This document shows positions 8,109-14,673 of a stretch of DNA of 21,705 nucleotides, one piece after another. The DNA lies in the NCBI GenBank assembly GCA_913056285.1, contig CAJXNE010000011.1:1-21705 (forward strand), in the 5' to 3' direction. Made by a program: the position numbers and the translations under genes. The notes beneath the pieces are model-generated. The model worked only from the letters and a program-made list of their open reading frames with translations, did not search any database and had not been told where the DNA came from. Source of the stretch: an uncultured Zetaproteobacteria bacterium. GTDB taxonomy: Bacteria > Pseudomonadota > Zetaproteobacteria > Mariprofundales > Mariprofundaceae. The first letter of the stretch is position 1; every line of letters starts with the position of its first letter.

Positions 8109-8137
8109 TATTATCATGAAAGCAACCACGTCTGCAA
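8109..8137 (-). promoter_or_regulatory. Possible sigma70-type promoter for the CcoS-like gene
   Basis: On the minus strand TTGCAG (8137-8132) and ATAATA (8114-8109) are separated by 17 bp, upstream of the ATG at 8048. This 107-bp gap is the only sizeable one in the operon, so an internal promoter is plausible. TGGACAATG and CATTGTCCA also form a loose inverted repeat around it. Confidence 0.35.
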
Positions 8138-8155
8138 CTGGCGGGCATTGTCCAT

Positions 8156-8473
8156 TCAGAACAGGTAGCCGTCAAGCAATTGGGCTGCGGCAAAAGCAAT
8201 GGCGACAAATACGCCGACCACAATCATACTCAGCAGCACCTTTTCTCCCGTTTTAATCGAAGCGCCTTTACTGCCCTTCCAGAATGCACCCACAATAAAC
8301 AGAAATACCAGTATTGAAACCATTAGAAACACAAAAATACCGACGCTGTAGTTATGGCTTCGCATACTCTCAATGCCCAGGTCAAACGTCTGACCGGCAT
8401 TCTCCACGGCATCCGCCAGTCTTATTGACATAAACAATGACAGGAAAACAGTCATTCTCATTAGTGCATTCAT
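8156..8473 (-). CDS. Small three-hydrophobic-segment membrane protein
   Basis: This 105-aa protein has a signal-like N-terminus (about 5-22, ending RLADA), then hydrophobic segments near 45-66 and 80-98 separated by a basic loop (WKGSKGASIKTGEK). The start ATG at 8473 is preceded by GGAG with good spacing (GGAGTATTT). It is the first gene after the terminator of the oxidase operon and so probably opens the 5.0-8.5 kb operon. It has no heme motif and no family I recognise. A role next to the CcoS-like and cytochrome genes in oxidase assembly is inferred only from position. Confidence 0.7.
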   Translation of the reverse strand: MNALMRMTVFLSLFMSIRLADAVENAGQTFDLGIESMRSHNYSVGIFVFLMVSILVFLFIVGAFWKGSKGASIKTGEKVLLSMIVVGVFVAIAFAAAQLLDGYLF

Positions 8474-8507
8474 AAATACTCCATTTAAATATCAGCAAGT
8501 CATAGAA

Positions 8508-8534
8508 AAAGCGTCGCCCAATGGGCGACGCTTT
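8508..8534 (-). terminator. Strong intrinsic terminator after the cbb3-like operon
   Basis: A perfect 12-bp stem (AAAGCGTCGCCC with GGGCGACGCTTT, loop AAT) is followed on the minus strand by a T-run (TTTTTC). It lies 35 bp past the stop of the 44-aa gene and ahead of the 8156-8473 gene, separating two operons. The symmetric A/T flanks could let it work in both directions. Confidence 0.85.
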
Positions 8535-8568
8535 ATGCTATCACAAGCTGAGTAAATTATATGCTATC

Positions 8569-8703
8569 TCAGAATGAGTTATCACGCGGATCAGGCGTAC
8601 CCTTTTTATGATGGTCTATAAAAAAAGCGTAAAATACCGGCGCCACAAGGGCGAGGGTTATAACCAAAAGGCCCGCGAATTGCGTATTATCCATATTTAT
8701 CAT
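8569..8703 (-). CDS. 44-aa single-TM peptide, putative small oxidase subunit
   Basis: The product begins MINMDNTQFAGLLVITLALV, giving one TM helix from about 9 to 29, followed by a short His/Lys tail (DHHKKG) and TPDPRDNSF. AAGGAGATAGATA precedes the ATG, a strong ribosome binding site. It starts 11 bp after the CcoP-like gene and ends just before the operon terminator, so it is the last cistron. Size and position recall CcoQ, the small membrane subunit of cbb3 oxidases, but CcoQ usually lies between ccoO and ccoP and no diagnostic motif is visible. I call it a putative small oxidase subunit. Confidence 0.72.
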   Translation of the reverse strand: MINMDNTQFAGLLVITLALVAPVFYAFFIDHHKKGTPDPRDNSF

Positions 8704-8714
8704 TATCTATCTCC

Positions 8715-9368
8715 TTAATGTGCAATTGTGTGGTCTGGGCGCCATGTAAAATGGGGCAGACGTTTCACAGTAATAATAACACCAGCGCAGAAAACGATAA
8801 ACCACCAGACCGCAATGGTATAACCTTTATCCCACCATGGCTGAACTCTTTTAACAGTGCCATCAGGCTGAATATTAAAGAAATTAGCCAATACCACGTG
8901 CTGACCAATCACCGAATATTCTTTCAGATCAACACCCGCTTTTTGTAATTCTACAATTTGCGGCGCAATCACACGCAACTGATCAAGATCGATCGGATGC
9001 TGTGCACGCTGAAAGGTGTACGGGGAATCAAAGTGAGCTAATGATTCTTCAATCATCGCCATCGCCCTCTTTTTGGCTTCATTATGCGTGATGGTTTTAT
9101 CATTCATCACTTTCTGCACCATAGTCGAGTTCATCAGCGATACATAGTCTGCATAGATAGCAGCATTTGGTCGCTGACCATAGAGCGGAAATGTCAGACT
9201 CATGGCTGTTAAAAACGTCAGTATCAGCAAGCCGACCACCGGACGCGGTAGCGGATTATTATTTTCTGCAATACCGCCCAGGTTCTCGTGTTCCCATACA
9301 TATTGGGCTTCTTTATTTTGATCCTCTGACGCTAACGAATGCAGAGGTCTTGAAAATGTCCATGCCAT
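8715..9368 (-). CDS. CcoP-like membrane protein lacking heme motifs
   Basis: This 217-aa protein occupies the ccoP position after ccoO. Residues 35-65 (NNNPLPRPVVGLL...FPLYGQRPN) resemble the conserved N-terminus of CcoP/FixP (DNPLPRWW followed by a TM). Normal CcoP continues with two heme c domains; here no CXXCH occurs. Instead a helical periplasmic domain (about 68-180) leads to a second TM (about 184-204, YTIAVWWFIVFCAGVIITV) and a short cytoplasmic end. The ribosome binding site GGGAGGAACTAACT is strong. It may be a structural subunit that replaces CcoP in this oxidase; electrons would then enter through CcoO or separate cytochromes. The CcoP relationship rests on a short motif and gene order. 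Confidence 0.75.
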   Translation of the reverse strand: MAWTFSRPLHSLASEDQNKEAQYVWEHENLGGIAENNNPLPRPVVGLLILTFLTAMSLTFPLYGQRPNAAIYADYVSLMNSTMVQKVMNDKTITHNEAKKRAMAMIEESLAHFDSPYTFQRAQHPIDLDQLRVIAPQIVELQKAGVDLKEYSVIGQHVVLANFFNIQPDGTVKRVQPWWDKGYTIAVWWFIVFCAGVIITVKRLPHFTWRPDHTIAH

Positions 9369-9382
9369 AGTTAGTTCCTCCC

Positions 9383-10318
9383 TTATTTCAAATTGAGCAC
9401 GAAGTCAATCAACATACGCGCTTCACTACCGGATGCAGGAATCGGAACTTCCGGTGGGTAAATACTTTCACCTTTGGCATATGCCATGAATTTCTTATCC
9501 CATGCTTTCAGATCAATCGGATTGCCTTCCTTATCCTTGTCACCCCACAGATAGTCATAACGTGGCATGATGGAATGCGGCTGCACCAGACGAGGATTGA
9601 AAAAATGCATCGTCAACCATTCGCGTGATGAGTTACGTGAACCCACATGCAACAGATCAGGCGCTTTACGGTCGGAACCGAAGGTCGTTGGAGACTCGCC
9701 ATTAAAGTCACCCGTCATAGGCGGACGACCAAATGTCTGCCAATCCTGAGTCTCCTCAGGCAGCAGGGTATGACACCACCAGCATCCTTCACGGATAAAC
9801 ATGGTTTTGCCTGAACCGGCCAGGAACTGCTGATCGGCAGCCTTCAATACTGCATCAACTGTCCAGCCACGTGTAGCCGTTGCATATTCGATATATGGTG
9901 TGTCATCATCAGCAACCTGAACCAGGAAAACACCACCCTTTTCTTCTGTCGCTTCATGAATACGACCCGTACTGGCAGATGCTTTCTCTACCTTATCGCC
10001 CAGAATCCAGTTATGCGTCAAGCCATCCGGAAAATGAGTTCCCGGCTTAAAGACATAGGCATCGGTTTCATCTATTTTTGCACCAGTCCTTGGATCTTTG
10101 GTTAATGTCACCTTGATTGGTTTATCCTTTCCCTGCAAGAACGGATCATAATAATTGAACCCACTCTCCCAACCGTAGGTTAGTTGTTTTTCTAGTGCAA
10201 GCTGAGTTGATGATACGCCCGAGATATCCAAACCCGGTAAAAAGATGGTTACAAACATCGAAACGCTCAAGCAAACACCGAACATCATGCTCCCAATTTT
10301 ATATTCTCTAAATGCCAC
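9383..10318 (-). CDS. ccoO: cbb3-type oxidase subunit II, monoheme membrane cytochrome c
   Basis: CcoO passes electrons from the cytochrome pool to CcoN at the periplasmic face. The 311-aa product has an N-terminal TM (about 9-30), a large insert-rich periplasmic domain, the heme motif CWWCH at 179-183 in the context REGCWWCHTL (canonical CcoO has REGCYTCH), and the Met ligand M251 in HSIMPRYDYL. The length is larger than the usual 200-240 aa because of an extra segment at about 65-145. Translation starts at a GTG (10318) with GGGAGGAATATCC upstream; no better ATG is available. It follows ccoN after 63 bp that contain a GC hairpin, and precedes the CcoP-like gene. Confidence 0.93.
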   Translation of the reverse strand: MAFREYKIGSMMFGVCLSVSMFVTIFLPGLDISGVSSTQLALEKQLTYGWESGFNYYDPFLQGKDKPIKVTLTKDPRTGAKIDETDAYVFKPGTHFPDGLTHNWILGDKVEKASASTGRIHEATEEKGGVFLVQVADDDTPYIEYATATRGWTVDAVLKAADQQFLAGSGKTMFIREGCWWCHTLLPEETQDWQTFGRPPMTGDFNGESPTTFGSDRKAPDLLHVGSRNSSREWLTMHFFNPRLVQPHSIMPRYDYLWGDKDKEGNPIDLKAWDKKFMAYAKGESIYPPEVPIPASGSEARMLIDFVLNLK

Positions 10319-10354
10319 GGATATTCCTCCCTTTTTCTAATATTATAAGTTCGA

Positions 10355-10372
10355 GCCGGCCCGAGGGCCGGC
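10355..10372 (-). promoter_or_regulatory. Intercistronic GC hairpin between ccoN and ccoO
   Basis: GCCGGCC and GGCCGGC pair perfectly around a CGAG loop in the 63-bp ccoN-ccoO gap. No T-run follows on the minus strand, so it is unlikely to terminate. It may tune the ccoN:ccoO ratio by stabilising the 3' end of ccoN mRNA or pausing polymerase. A TATAAT hexamer follows on the minus strand (10347-10342) but without a good -35. Confidence 0.6.
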
Positions 10373-10381
10373 CCTTATGCT

Positions 10382-11788
10382 TTATCGTGTGTAAGCGACT
10401 TCAACAGGCTGACGGCCAACAGGAACAATAGATCCTGCACGGGCTGTCATAACCATATTGTACAACCAGATGATGTTACCGAAGAACACCATGGTACCAC
10501 CCAGCCAGCGTACGATCATGTATGGATGCTCTGCAATGACCACGTCCACATACGGCACTTCATAGATCTTGGCAGCGCCCTGAATCAATCCGGCAATCGT
10601 CATGGACGTCCAGTACAGGGAGAAACCGATCAACAGCATCCAGAAGTGGAAGTTAGCCAGCGATGCAGAGTACAGCTTGCGACGCAGCAGCACCTGGATG
10701 CCGTAGTACACGCCCGCAGCCTCGGCGAAGGTCGAGAAGCCAAGCAGCGCCAGATGGGCATGCGCCACAATCCAGCCTGTTCCGTGGATATACCAGTTAA
10801 TAGCACGTGTCTGCTGGAAACCGCCCTGCATATTCAGCGGGATGGCCAGCAATACGCCGGTAATGGTAAATTTGATCTCGATATTGGAGACAAACATCGA
10901 CCACTTGCCCTGCATGGTAAGCAGAATATTACAAACATATGCAACCGCCGGCACCAGAATCAGCACGCCTTCGACCGATGCAAATGACTTCAGCCATTCC
11001 GGCAGTGGAGAACTCATCAGGTGATGGGCAGCCGGGGTGGAATAGAACACCACGATAGACCAGAAGTGAAGATGACCCACACGATGCGAATACAACGGAT
11101 TACCGGTGATTTTCGGCACAATGTAGTAGGTGATAGCAGCAGCCACAGGCGTGATCAGCAGGCCCAGGATATTATGAGCGAACCACCAGGTCATATAGGC
11201 TTCGTTCAGACCGGTCAGGTGGAAAAATTCCGGCAGGTTACCGACCAGGAACACAATGGCAGTCATAAACACACAAGCGGCGAAGAACCAGTTGGTGGTA
11301 TAAATACCCTGCGTACGGCGATTGAGAATTGTCATCCATACATTCACGCCCCATGGTATGACCATCACAAAGGCGATATACAGATCAACCGGCCAGATGT
11401 GATCGGAATATTCACGACCGGATGTAAGACCAGACCATAGCAGCGCCAGCGCCAGGCACAGACCGATATTATACAGCAGGCAGTTCCACACACCGAGTTT
11501 CTCGGACCACAGTTTCGTATTACCGAGCGTTGGTGTGATATACATCATGGATGCGGCAAACGCCATCGCAATCCAGCCGAAGATTACGGCATGTACATGT
11601 ACCTGACGCATATGCCCGAACTGCAAGGCATATATGCCATGATACCAGTCCGGAAATGCCAGCTTGGCCGCATTAAACGAACCAAGGCCGGTTCCGATAA
11701 TGAACCAGCATATGGCCGACACAGCAAAGAACAATCCTGCTGATCCTTGAGGAATGTCATCCTCTTTTGCAAATAAATATTTCAGCAT
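10382..11788 (-). CDS. ccoN: cbb3-type (C-family) heme-copper oxidase catalytic subunit I
   Basis: CcoN reduces O2 at a heme b3-CuB centre in the inner membrane. The 468-aa protein has about 12 TM helices. Key residues are visible: H64 (VHVHAVIF, heme b ligand); H205 (WWFAHN), H255 and H256 (TPAAHH) for CuB; Y249, six residues before the HH pair, at the position of the cross-linked tyrosine of cbb3 oxidases; and H343/H345 (VAHAH) for hemes b3 and b. The tyrosine argues for an oxidase rather than a nitric oxide reductase. The position of the conserved Glu of canonical CcoN (E323 in Pseudomonas stutzeri, by manual alignment) is Q321 here (NMQGGF). The start ATG follows GGGGGTCTTTAAAAG. ccoO follows; the 35-aa peptide gene precedes. 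Confidence 0.95.
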   Translation of the reverse strand: MLKYLFAKEDDIPQGSAGLFFAVSAICWFIIGTGLGSFNAAKLAFPDWYHGIYALQFGHMRQVHVHAVIFGWIAMAFAASMMYITPTLGNTKLWSEKLGVWNCLLYNIGLCLALALLWSGLTSGREYSDHIWPVDLYIAFVMVIPWGVNVWMTILNRRTQGIYTTNWFFAACVFMTAIVFLVGNLPEFFHLTGLNEAYMTWWFAHNILGLLITPVAAAITYYIVPKITGNPLYSHRVGHLHFWSIVVFYSTPAAHHLMSSPLPEWLKSFASVEGVLILVPAVAYVCNILLTMQGKWSMFVSNIEIKFTITGVLLAIPLNMQGGFQQTRAINWYIHGTGWIVAHAHLALLGFSTFAEAAGVYYGIQVLLRRKLYSASLANFHFWMLLIGFSLYWTSMTIAGLIQGAAKIYEVPYVDVVIAEHPYMIVRWLGGTMVFFGNIIWLYNMVMTARAGSIVPVGRQPVEVAYTR

Positions 11789-11820
11789 CTTTTAAAGACC
11801 CCCTATTATTATATATACGA

Positions 11821-11928
11821 TTATTCGTGCGAATCTTCATCATGCTGACCCGGCATCAACAGATACCAGGCAAACCACATGCTTGAAAACGCGAGTGTAA
11901 CACCAAGAATGGACGCAATTGTACCCAT
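11821..11928 (-). CDS. 35-aa single-TM peptide upstream of ccoN
   Basis: The product reads MGTIASILGVTLAFSSMWFA and continues with WYLLMPGQHDEDSHE: one TM helix (about 3-24) and an acidic, His-containing tail. GGAGG lies 9 bp upstream, inside the end of the 86-aa gene, and the two genes are 3 bp apart, so they are translated together. It lies 32 bp before ccoN. Small single-helix subunits are common in cbb3 oxidases (CcoQ, CcoM), but sequence alone does not identify this as either. The strong ribosome binding site and operon position make a real gene likely. Confidence 0.72.
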   Translation of the reverse strand: MGTIASILGVTLAFSSMWFAWYLLMPGQHDEDSHE

Positions 11929-11931
11929 TTT

Positions 11932-12192
11932 CTATTCCTCCTGTAACCCTTCAATTAGCGCGTGCTGTTTCAATGCATAACCAAGGATCAGCACAAAGGC
12001 AATCCCAAAGGTAAACATAATCCAGTCCGCCGTACCCTGAAATGTCCGGGGATCATACGGATCCATCCACCACAAACCCGCTTCGCCAAACGGGGCACGA
12101 CCCACGGCAAGCAGAAACGCGGCAGTGAACACTGAGCCATTTCCCATGCCCGTTGTAAAACCGGCCACTATAATTAACCATACACTTTTCAT
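11932..12192 (-). CDS. Two-TM small membrane protein, first gene of the cbb3-like operon
   Basis: This 86-aa protein has TM helices at about 4-30 and 55-75 joined by a periplasmic loop rich in Pro, Trp and Asp (LWWMDPYDPRTFQGTADW). GAGGAGGGCTGA precedes the ATG. It leads the operon, 55-82 bp downstream of a sigma70-like promoter and 23 bp from a 17-bp palindrome. I recognise no family. Its co-transcription with the 35-aa peptide, ccoN and ccoO suggests an extra oxidase subunit or assembly factor. Confidence 0.72.
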   Translation of the reverse strand: MKSVWLIIVAGFTTGMGNGSVFTAAFLLAVGRAPFGEAGLWWMDPYDPRTFQGTADWIMFTFGIAFVLILGYALKQHALIEGLQEE

Positions 12193-12214
12193 TCAGCCCT
12201 CCTCTAGACAATAT

Positions 12215-12231
12215 GAATTCATCATGAATTC
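12215..12231. promoter_or_regulatory. 17-bp palindrome, likely operator of the cbb3-like operon
   Basis: GAATTCATCATGAATTC is a perfect palindrome with 8-bp arms around one central base. It lies between the predicted promoter and the start of the 86-aa gene, a fitting place for a repressor or activator site. It does not match the FNR/ANR consensus TTGAT-N4-ATCAA. Confidence 0.5.
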
Positions 12232-12246
12232 CCTTTAATCAAACGG

Positions 12247-12274
12247 AACCTATCTCTGCCAGTAAGCATGTCAA
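12247..12274 (-). promoter_or_regulatory. Sigma70-like promoter of the cbb3-like operon
   Basis: The minus strand has TTGACA (12274-12269), a perfect -35, and TAGGTT (12252-12247), a weak -10, 16 bp apart. The -10 lies about 55 bp before the ATG at 12192, and the palindrome lies between them. A weak -10 fits an activated promoter. Confidence 0.5.
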
Positions 12275-12324
12275 GGATATTCATTCGCGACAAAACAAAT
12301 GACAGAGTTCAGTTGTTTATCACC

Positions 12325-12367
12325 AAAAAAAAAGGGTCGCACACAACAACAATCGCATGAGACCCTT
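12325..12367 (-). terminator. Intrinsic terminator of the multicopper oxidase operon
   Basis: On the minus strand AAGGGTC (12367-12361) pairs with GACCCTT (12338-12332) across a 22-nt loop, followed by a run of T (A9 on the plus strand at 12325-12333). It lies 27 bp after the monoheme cytochrome stop and ends the 12394-14578 operon. Confidence 0.75.
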
Positions 12368-12393
12368 AGCCGGCAATCAACCGGTTCGCTTCA

Positions 12394-12771
12394 TTATTTA
12401 AAGTTCACACCACGAATTAATTCTTTTTCACAACACAGCCTGCGAATATGCCCGACCAGCTCACGCAGTTCCTCCTCGGTGAATGTATCGCCCCATGACG
12501 GCATCTTCACCGATTTATTGATCGCCGGGCCGCCGAATTTAATCACCTTATAAATCTCGGAATTGGTGCGCTTCATCATATAATCATGGTCACTATGATC
12601 GCGCGGCAGAATATTCATAGCAGGCACATTGACGCCGTCACCCTTGCCGTGCATGCCATGGCACTGCATACAGTAGGTTTTATAGTTCAGGTACGCCTCT
12701 TCCGCATGCGTTGCCGGTGATGCGACAAACATCAACAAGGCAACAGCAAACATCCATTTAATGACTGGCAT
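12394..12771 (-). CDS. Periplasmic monoheme cytochrome c (NcgC-like position)
   Basis: This 125-aa protein has a signal peptide (about 1-23, ending THA), the heme motif CMQCH at 34-38 and a Met ligand M90 in KMPSWGDTFTEEEL, the layout of a small soluble class I cytochrome c. Two adjacent cysteines near the C-terminus (RLCCEKE, 113-114) are unusual for such a protein and might form a disulfide or bind metal. AAGGAGG, 6 bp before the ATG, lies inside the end of the diheme gene, which it overlaps by 14 bp. It is the third gene of the multicopper oxidase operon and probably exchanges electrons with the diheme cytochrome and the copper enzyme. Confidence 0.9.
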   Translation of the reverse strand: MPVIKWMFAVALLMFVASPATHAEEAYLNYKTYCMQCHGMHGKGDGVNVPAMNILPRDHSDHDYMMKRTNSEIYKVIKFGGPAINKSVKMPSWGDTFTEEELRELVGHIRRLCCEKELIRGVNFK

Positions 12772-13498
12772 TGTAATCCTCCTTGGACAACAGAATCAGA
12801 TAATTGACGATTTTTTGCAGATCTGCGGGCTTCACATGCAGATTCGGCATCCAGATTTTAGGATCCCAGTTTTTCGGTCGCCTGATATAACTCAGCATAA
12901 ACTCAGGCTGCAATCGCTTACCTGCCGTATACAACTCCGAACCGGTATAGCCGCCATAACCCGGTTCAATCTGATGACAGGACTCGCAACCATACACTTT
13001 ATCAATCAACAGCTCGCCCTGATCCAGCGTTACTTTTTTGCTTGCATCAAAATGCTCTGATGCCGTCAAATCATAATGCTGCGTCAACCCCATCAACACA
13101 TCCGCAACAGCTTCCGCTTCAGGCTGGCTGAGTTCTTCATGCTGCAGCGGCTTGAGATATTTACCCCACAGCACATCATATTTTCGACCCTTTTTGGTTT
13201 TTTTCAGATGGGTCGGCGTGGAGTTGATGGCGCGCAAATAATTCACCCCGGCCGGGCGTACCCGCACCGGTTTCTGCATCCATGCAACCAGCCATTCACG
13301 ACGATATTTATCGCCGGCATAAAACAAATCCGGCGCATCACGCTTCCATAACTGCCGAATCGTCTGTGGCGCAGGCCCTTTTAGATCATGACAGTATGCG
13401 CAACGCTCATTGAGTATCTTGACGCCATCTTCCCCTGCGCTGGCCAGCGCAGGGGAAACCATGACGATCAGGAATGATAACAGCAGCAGTCGTTTCAT
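12758..13498 (-). CDS. Periplasmic diheme cytochrome c (NcgB-like position)
   Basis: This 246-aa protein has a signal peptide (cleavage near ALASA) and two heme c motifs, CAYCH at 33-37 and CESCH at 171-175, in two cytochrome c domains joined by a basic segment (LKKTKKGRKYD). M217 in IWMPNLHV is the likely ligand of the second heme; the first has no equally clear Met. The ribosome binding site GGGAGATAGATA is good. It lies 24 bp after the multicopper oxidase and overlaps the monoheme gene. The trio (two-domain copper oxidase, diheme c, monoheme c) matches the order I recall for ncgABC in Nitrosomonas europaea. It is probably the electron relay for the copper enzyme. Confidence 0.9.
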   Translation of the reverse strand: MKRLLLLSFLIVMVSPALASAGEDGVKILNERCAYCHDLKGPAPQTIRQLWKRDAPDLFYAGDKYRREWLVAWMQKPVRVRPAGVNYLRAINSTPTHLKKTKKGRKYDVLWGKYLKPLQHEELSQPEAEAVADVLMGLTQHYDLTASEHFDASKKVTLDQGELLIDKVYGCESCHQIEPGYGGYTGSELYTAGKRLQPEFMLSYIRRPKNWDPKIWMPNLHVKPADLQKIVNYLILLSKEDYNASH

Positions 13499-13522
13499 TA
13501 TCTATCTCCCATTCCTAATCTC

Positions 13523-14578
13523 TTAATTGTGGCGATGGCCACGTTTTTTGGTGAGCTTCTTACCCTTGAAGAAAGGCTGATCGAAGATGCCATAGCCCTT
13601 CTTGATCGACTCAGCATAAAAGAAATCCGGCTCATATTTCACGCCAGTCCATGGGTACCACTTATCTTTCGGTGAATCCGCATATTCAATCACCGTCACC
13701 GCACCGCCGGGGAACTTGCCATTATTGGTAGATTGATAATCGATATGATCATGGAAGATAAAGCGACCGGAATTATCCATATTGATAAACACATCGTTAT
13801 GCGAGCCCGGGATAATCAACTGCGTATCGACATAATACGGATTCTTGATTGGCAAACCATCCTTGAACGCAACCAGCATATCATGACCATGGGAATGCAT
13901 CGCATGCATCGTATTGCCTGCGCCGATAAAGCGAACGCGCACAAAATCGCCATGCTTCACGCGCAACGGCATGTCCAGCGGGAATGATTTGCCGTTGATG
14001 GAGAAGTAGTCGCGCATGTCACGCGGGCCTGTGCCATATTTATCAGCGTTATCAGATTCCCAACTACTCAACATCATAATCACATCTTTGGTTACCTTTT
14101 TTTCCAGTGCAGTCGGCTTGTCCGGATCGACAATAATCGGGCCCCACATACCGCGAATGCCGGTATGCTCATTTGCGTTCACATGGCAGTGATACCACAT
14201 CGTACCCGGCTTTTCAGCCACCCAATGATAGGTATAGGTCGTTCCGGGCTGGATTCCCTTGGCCTGGGTGATACCCGGCACGCCGTCATTCTTCCAGTTA
14301 TTGTGCTGATAAAAACCATGCCAGTGAATGGTATGAGCTAGCGATGTGTTATTGGTCACATGGACGGTGACATCGTCGCCCTGATGCACATGCAACAACG
14401 GGCCCGGCACCTGACCATCAAAACCGAACACCTTATATTTCAGATCAGGTGCAACCTGAACCTCTATTTCCTCAATCGTCATATTAAATTCACGCTTGGC
14501 TGCATTCGCCGGCATGGCTGTAACCAGCCAGACAAACGTAAGCGCCAATAATGAAAAAAACTTACTGTACTTATTCAT
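13523..14578 (-). CDS. Two-domain multicopper oxidase, type-C-like (blue copper site in domain 1)
   Basis: The ATG at 14578 is preferred over an upstream start because GGAGGAGGAG lies just before it and a clean signal peptide follows (MNKYSKFFSLLALTFVWLVT, then AMPANA). The 351-aa protein has two cupredoxin domains. Domain 1 holds H82, the pair H85/H87 (HWHG), and WYHCHVNANEHTGIRGM with C131, H138 and M144 for type 1 copper and H130/H132 for the trinuclear centre. Domain 2 has MHSHGH (H228, H230) and FHDH (H276, H278), with Asp277 where a type 1 Cys would be. This is the pattern of type-C two-domain laccases such as the N. europaea blue copper oxidase. NirK motifs are absent. The tail is Lys/His-rich. 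Its promoter is split by the insertion sequence. Confidence 0.92.
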   Translation of the reverse strand: MNKYSKFFSLLALTFVWLVTAMPANAAKREFNMTIEEIEVQVAPDLKYKVFGFDGQVPGPLLHVHQGDDVTVHVTNNTSLAHTIHWHGFYQHNNWKNDGVPGITQAKGIQPGTTYTYHWVAEKPGTMWYHCHVNANEHTGIRGMWGPIIVDPDKPTALEKKVTKDVIMMLSSWESDNADKYGTGPRDMRDYFSINGKSFPLDMPLRVKHGDFVRVRFIGAGNTMHAMHSHGHDMLVAFKDGLPIKNPYYVDTQLIIPGSHNDVFINMDNSGRFIFHDHIDYQSTNNGKFPGGAVTVIEYADSPKDKWYPWTGVKYEPDFFYAESIKKGYGIFDQPFFKGKKLTKKRGHRHN

Positions 14579-14606
14579 GAATAACTCCTCCTCCATGCTT
14601 CCTGCA

Positions 14607-14612
14607 ATATTA
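14607..14612 (-). promoter_or_regulatory. -10 element of the multicopper oxidase promoter, cut off from its -35
   Basis: TAATAT on the minus strand lies 28 bp before the ATG, leaving room for one ribosome binding site. Its best -35 partner, TTGCAA, now lies at 15965-15970 beyond the insertion sequence. Removing the element and one target duplicate leaves a 16-bp spacer. Confidence 0.55.
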
Positions 14613-14620
14613 AGGAAACT
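14613..14620. repeat. Left target-site duplication (8 bp)
   Basis: AGGAAACT lies directly before the left inverted repeat and is repeated exactly at 15949-15956. Eight base pairs is the usual ISL3 duplication length. Confidence 0.95.
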
Positions 14621-14643
14621 GGCGCTTCACGAAGTTGTGTGGG
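14621..14643 (+). repeat. Left terminal inverted repeat of the ISL3 element
   Basis: The 23-bp sequence starts GGCGCTTCACGAAGTTG and is the exact reverse complement of 15926-15948. Confidence 0.96.
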
Positions 14644-14673
14644 TAAACTCTAGGAATCAGCTATATTTGGTTA

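Noticed and set aside
10342..10347. Internal ccoO promoter (TATAAT)
   Set aside because: No usable -35 lies 15-19 bp upstream; the stretch there is the GC hairpin.
10526..11440. Plus-strand open frames opposite ccoN
   Set aside because: They lie antisense to a clearly conserved gene, have no ribosome binding sites and encode His/Arg-rich unordered proteins; they are shadows.
10382..11788. Nitric oxide reductase NorB
   Set aside because: The active-site tyrosine six residues before the HH pair is present and the NorB glutamates are not, so an oxidase is the better call.
13523..14578. Copper nitrite reductase NirK
   Set aside because: The motifs are HWHG, HCHVNANEH and a second-domain MHSHGH/FHDH set that builds a trinuclear centre, as in two-domain laccases. 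NirK has a different type 1 loop and a single type 2 copper.
13523..14596. Start of the multicopper oxidase at 14596
   Set aside because: That reading translates the purine-rich ribosome binding site into MEEELF; the ATG at 14578 gives a clean signal peptide.
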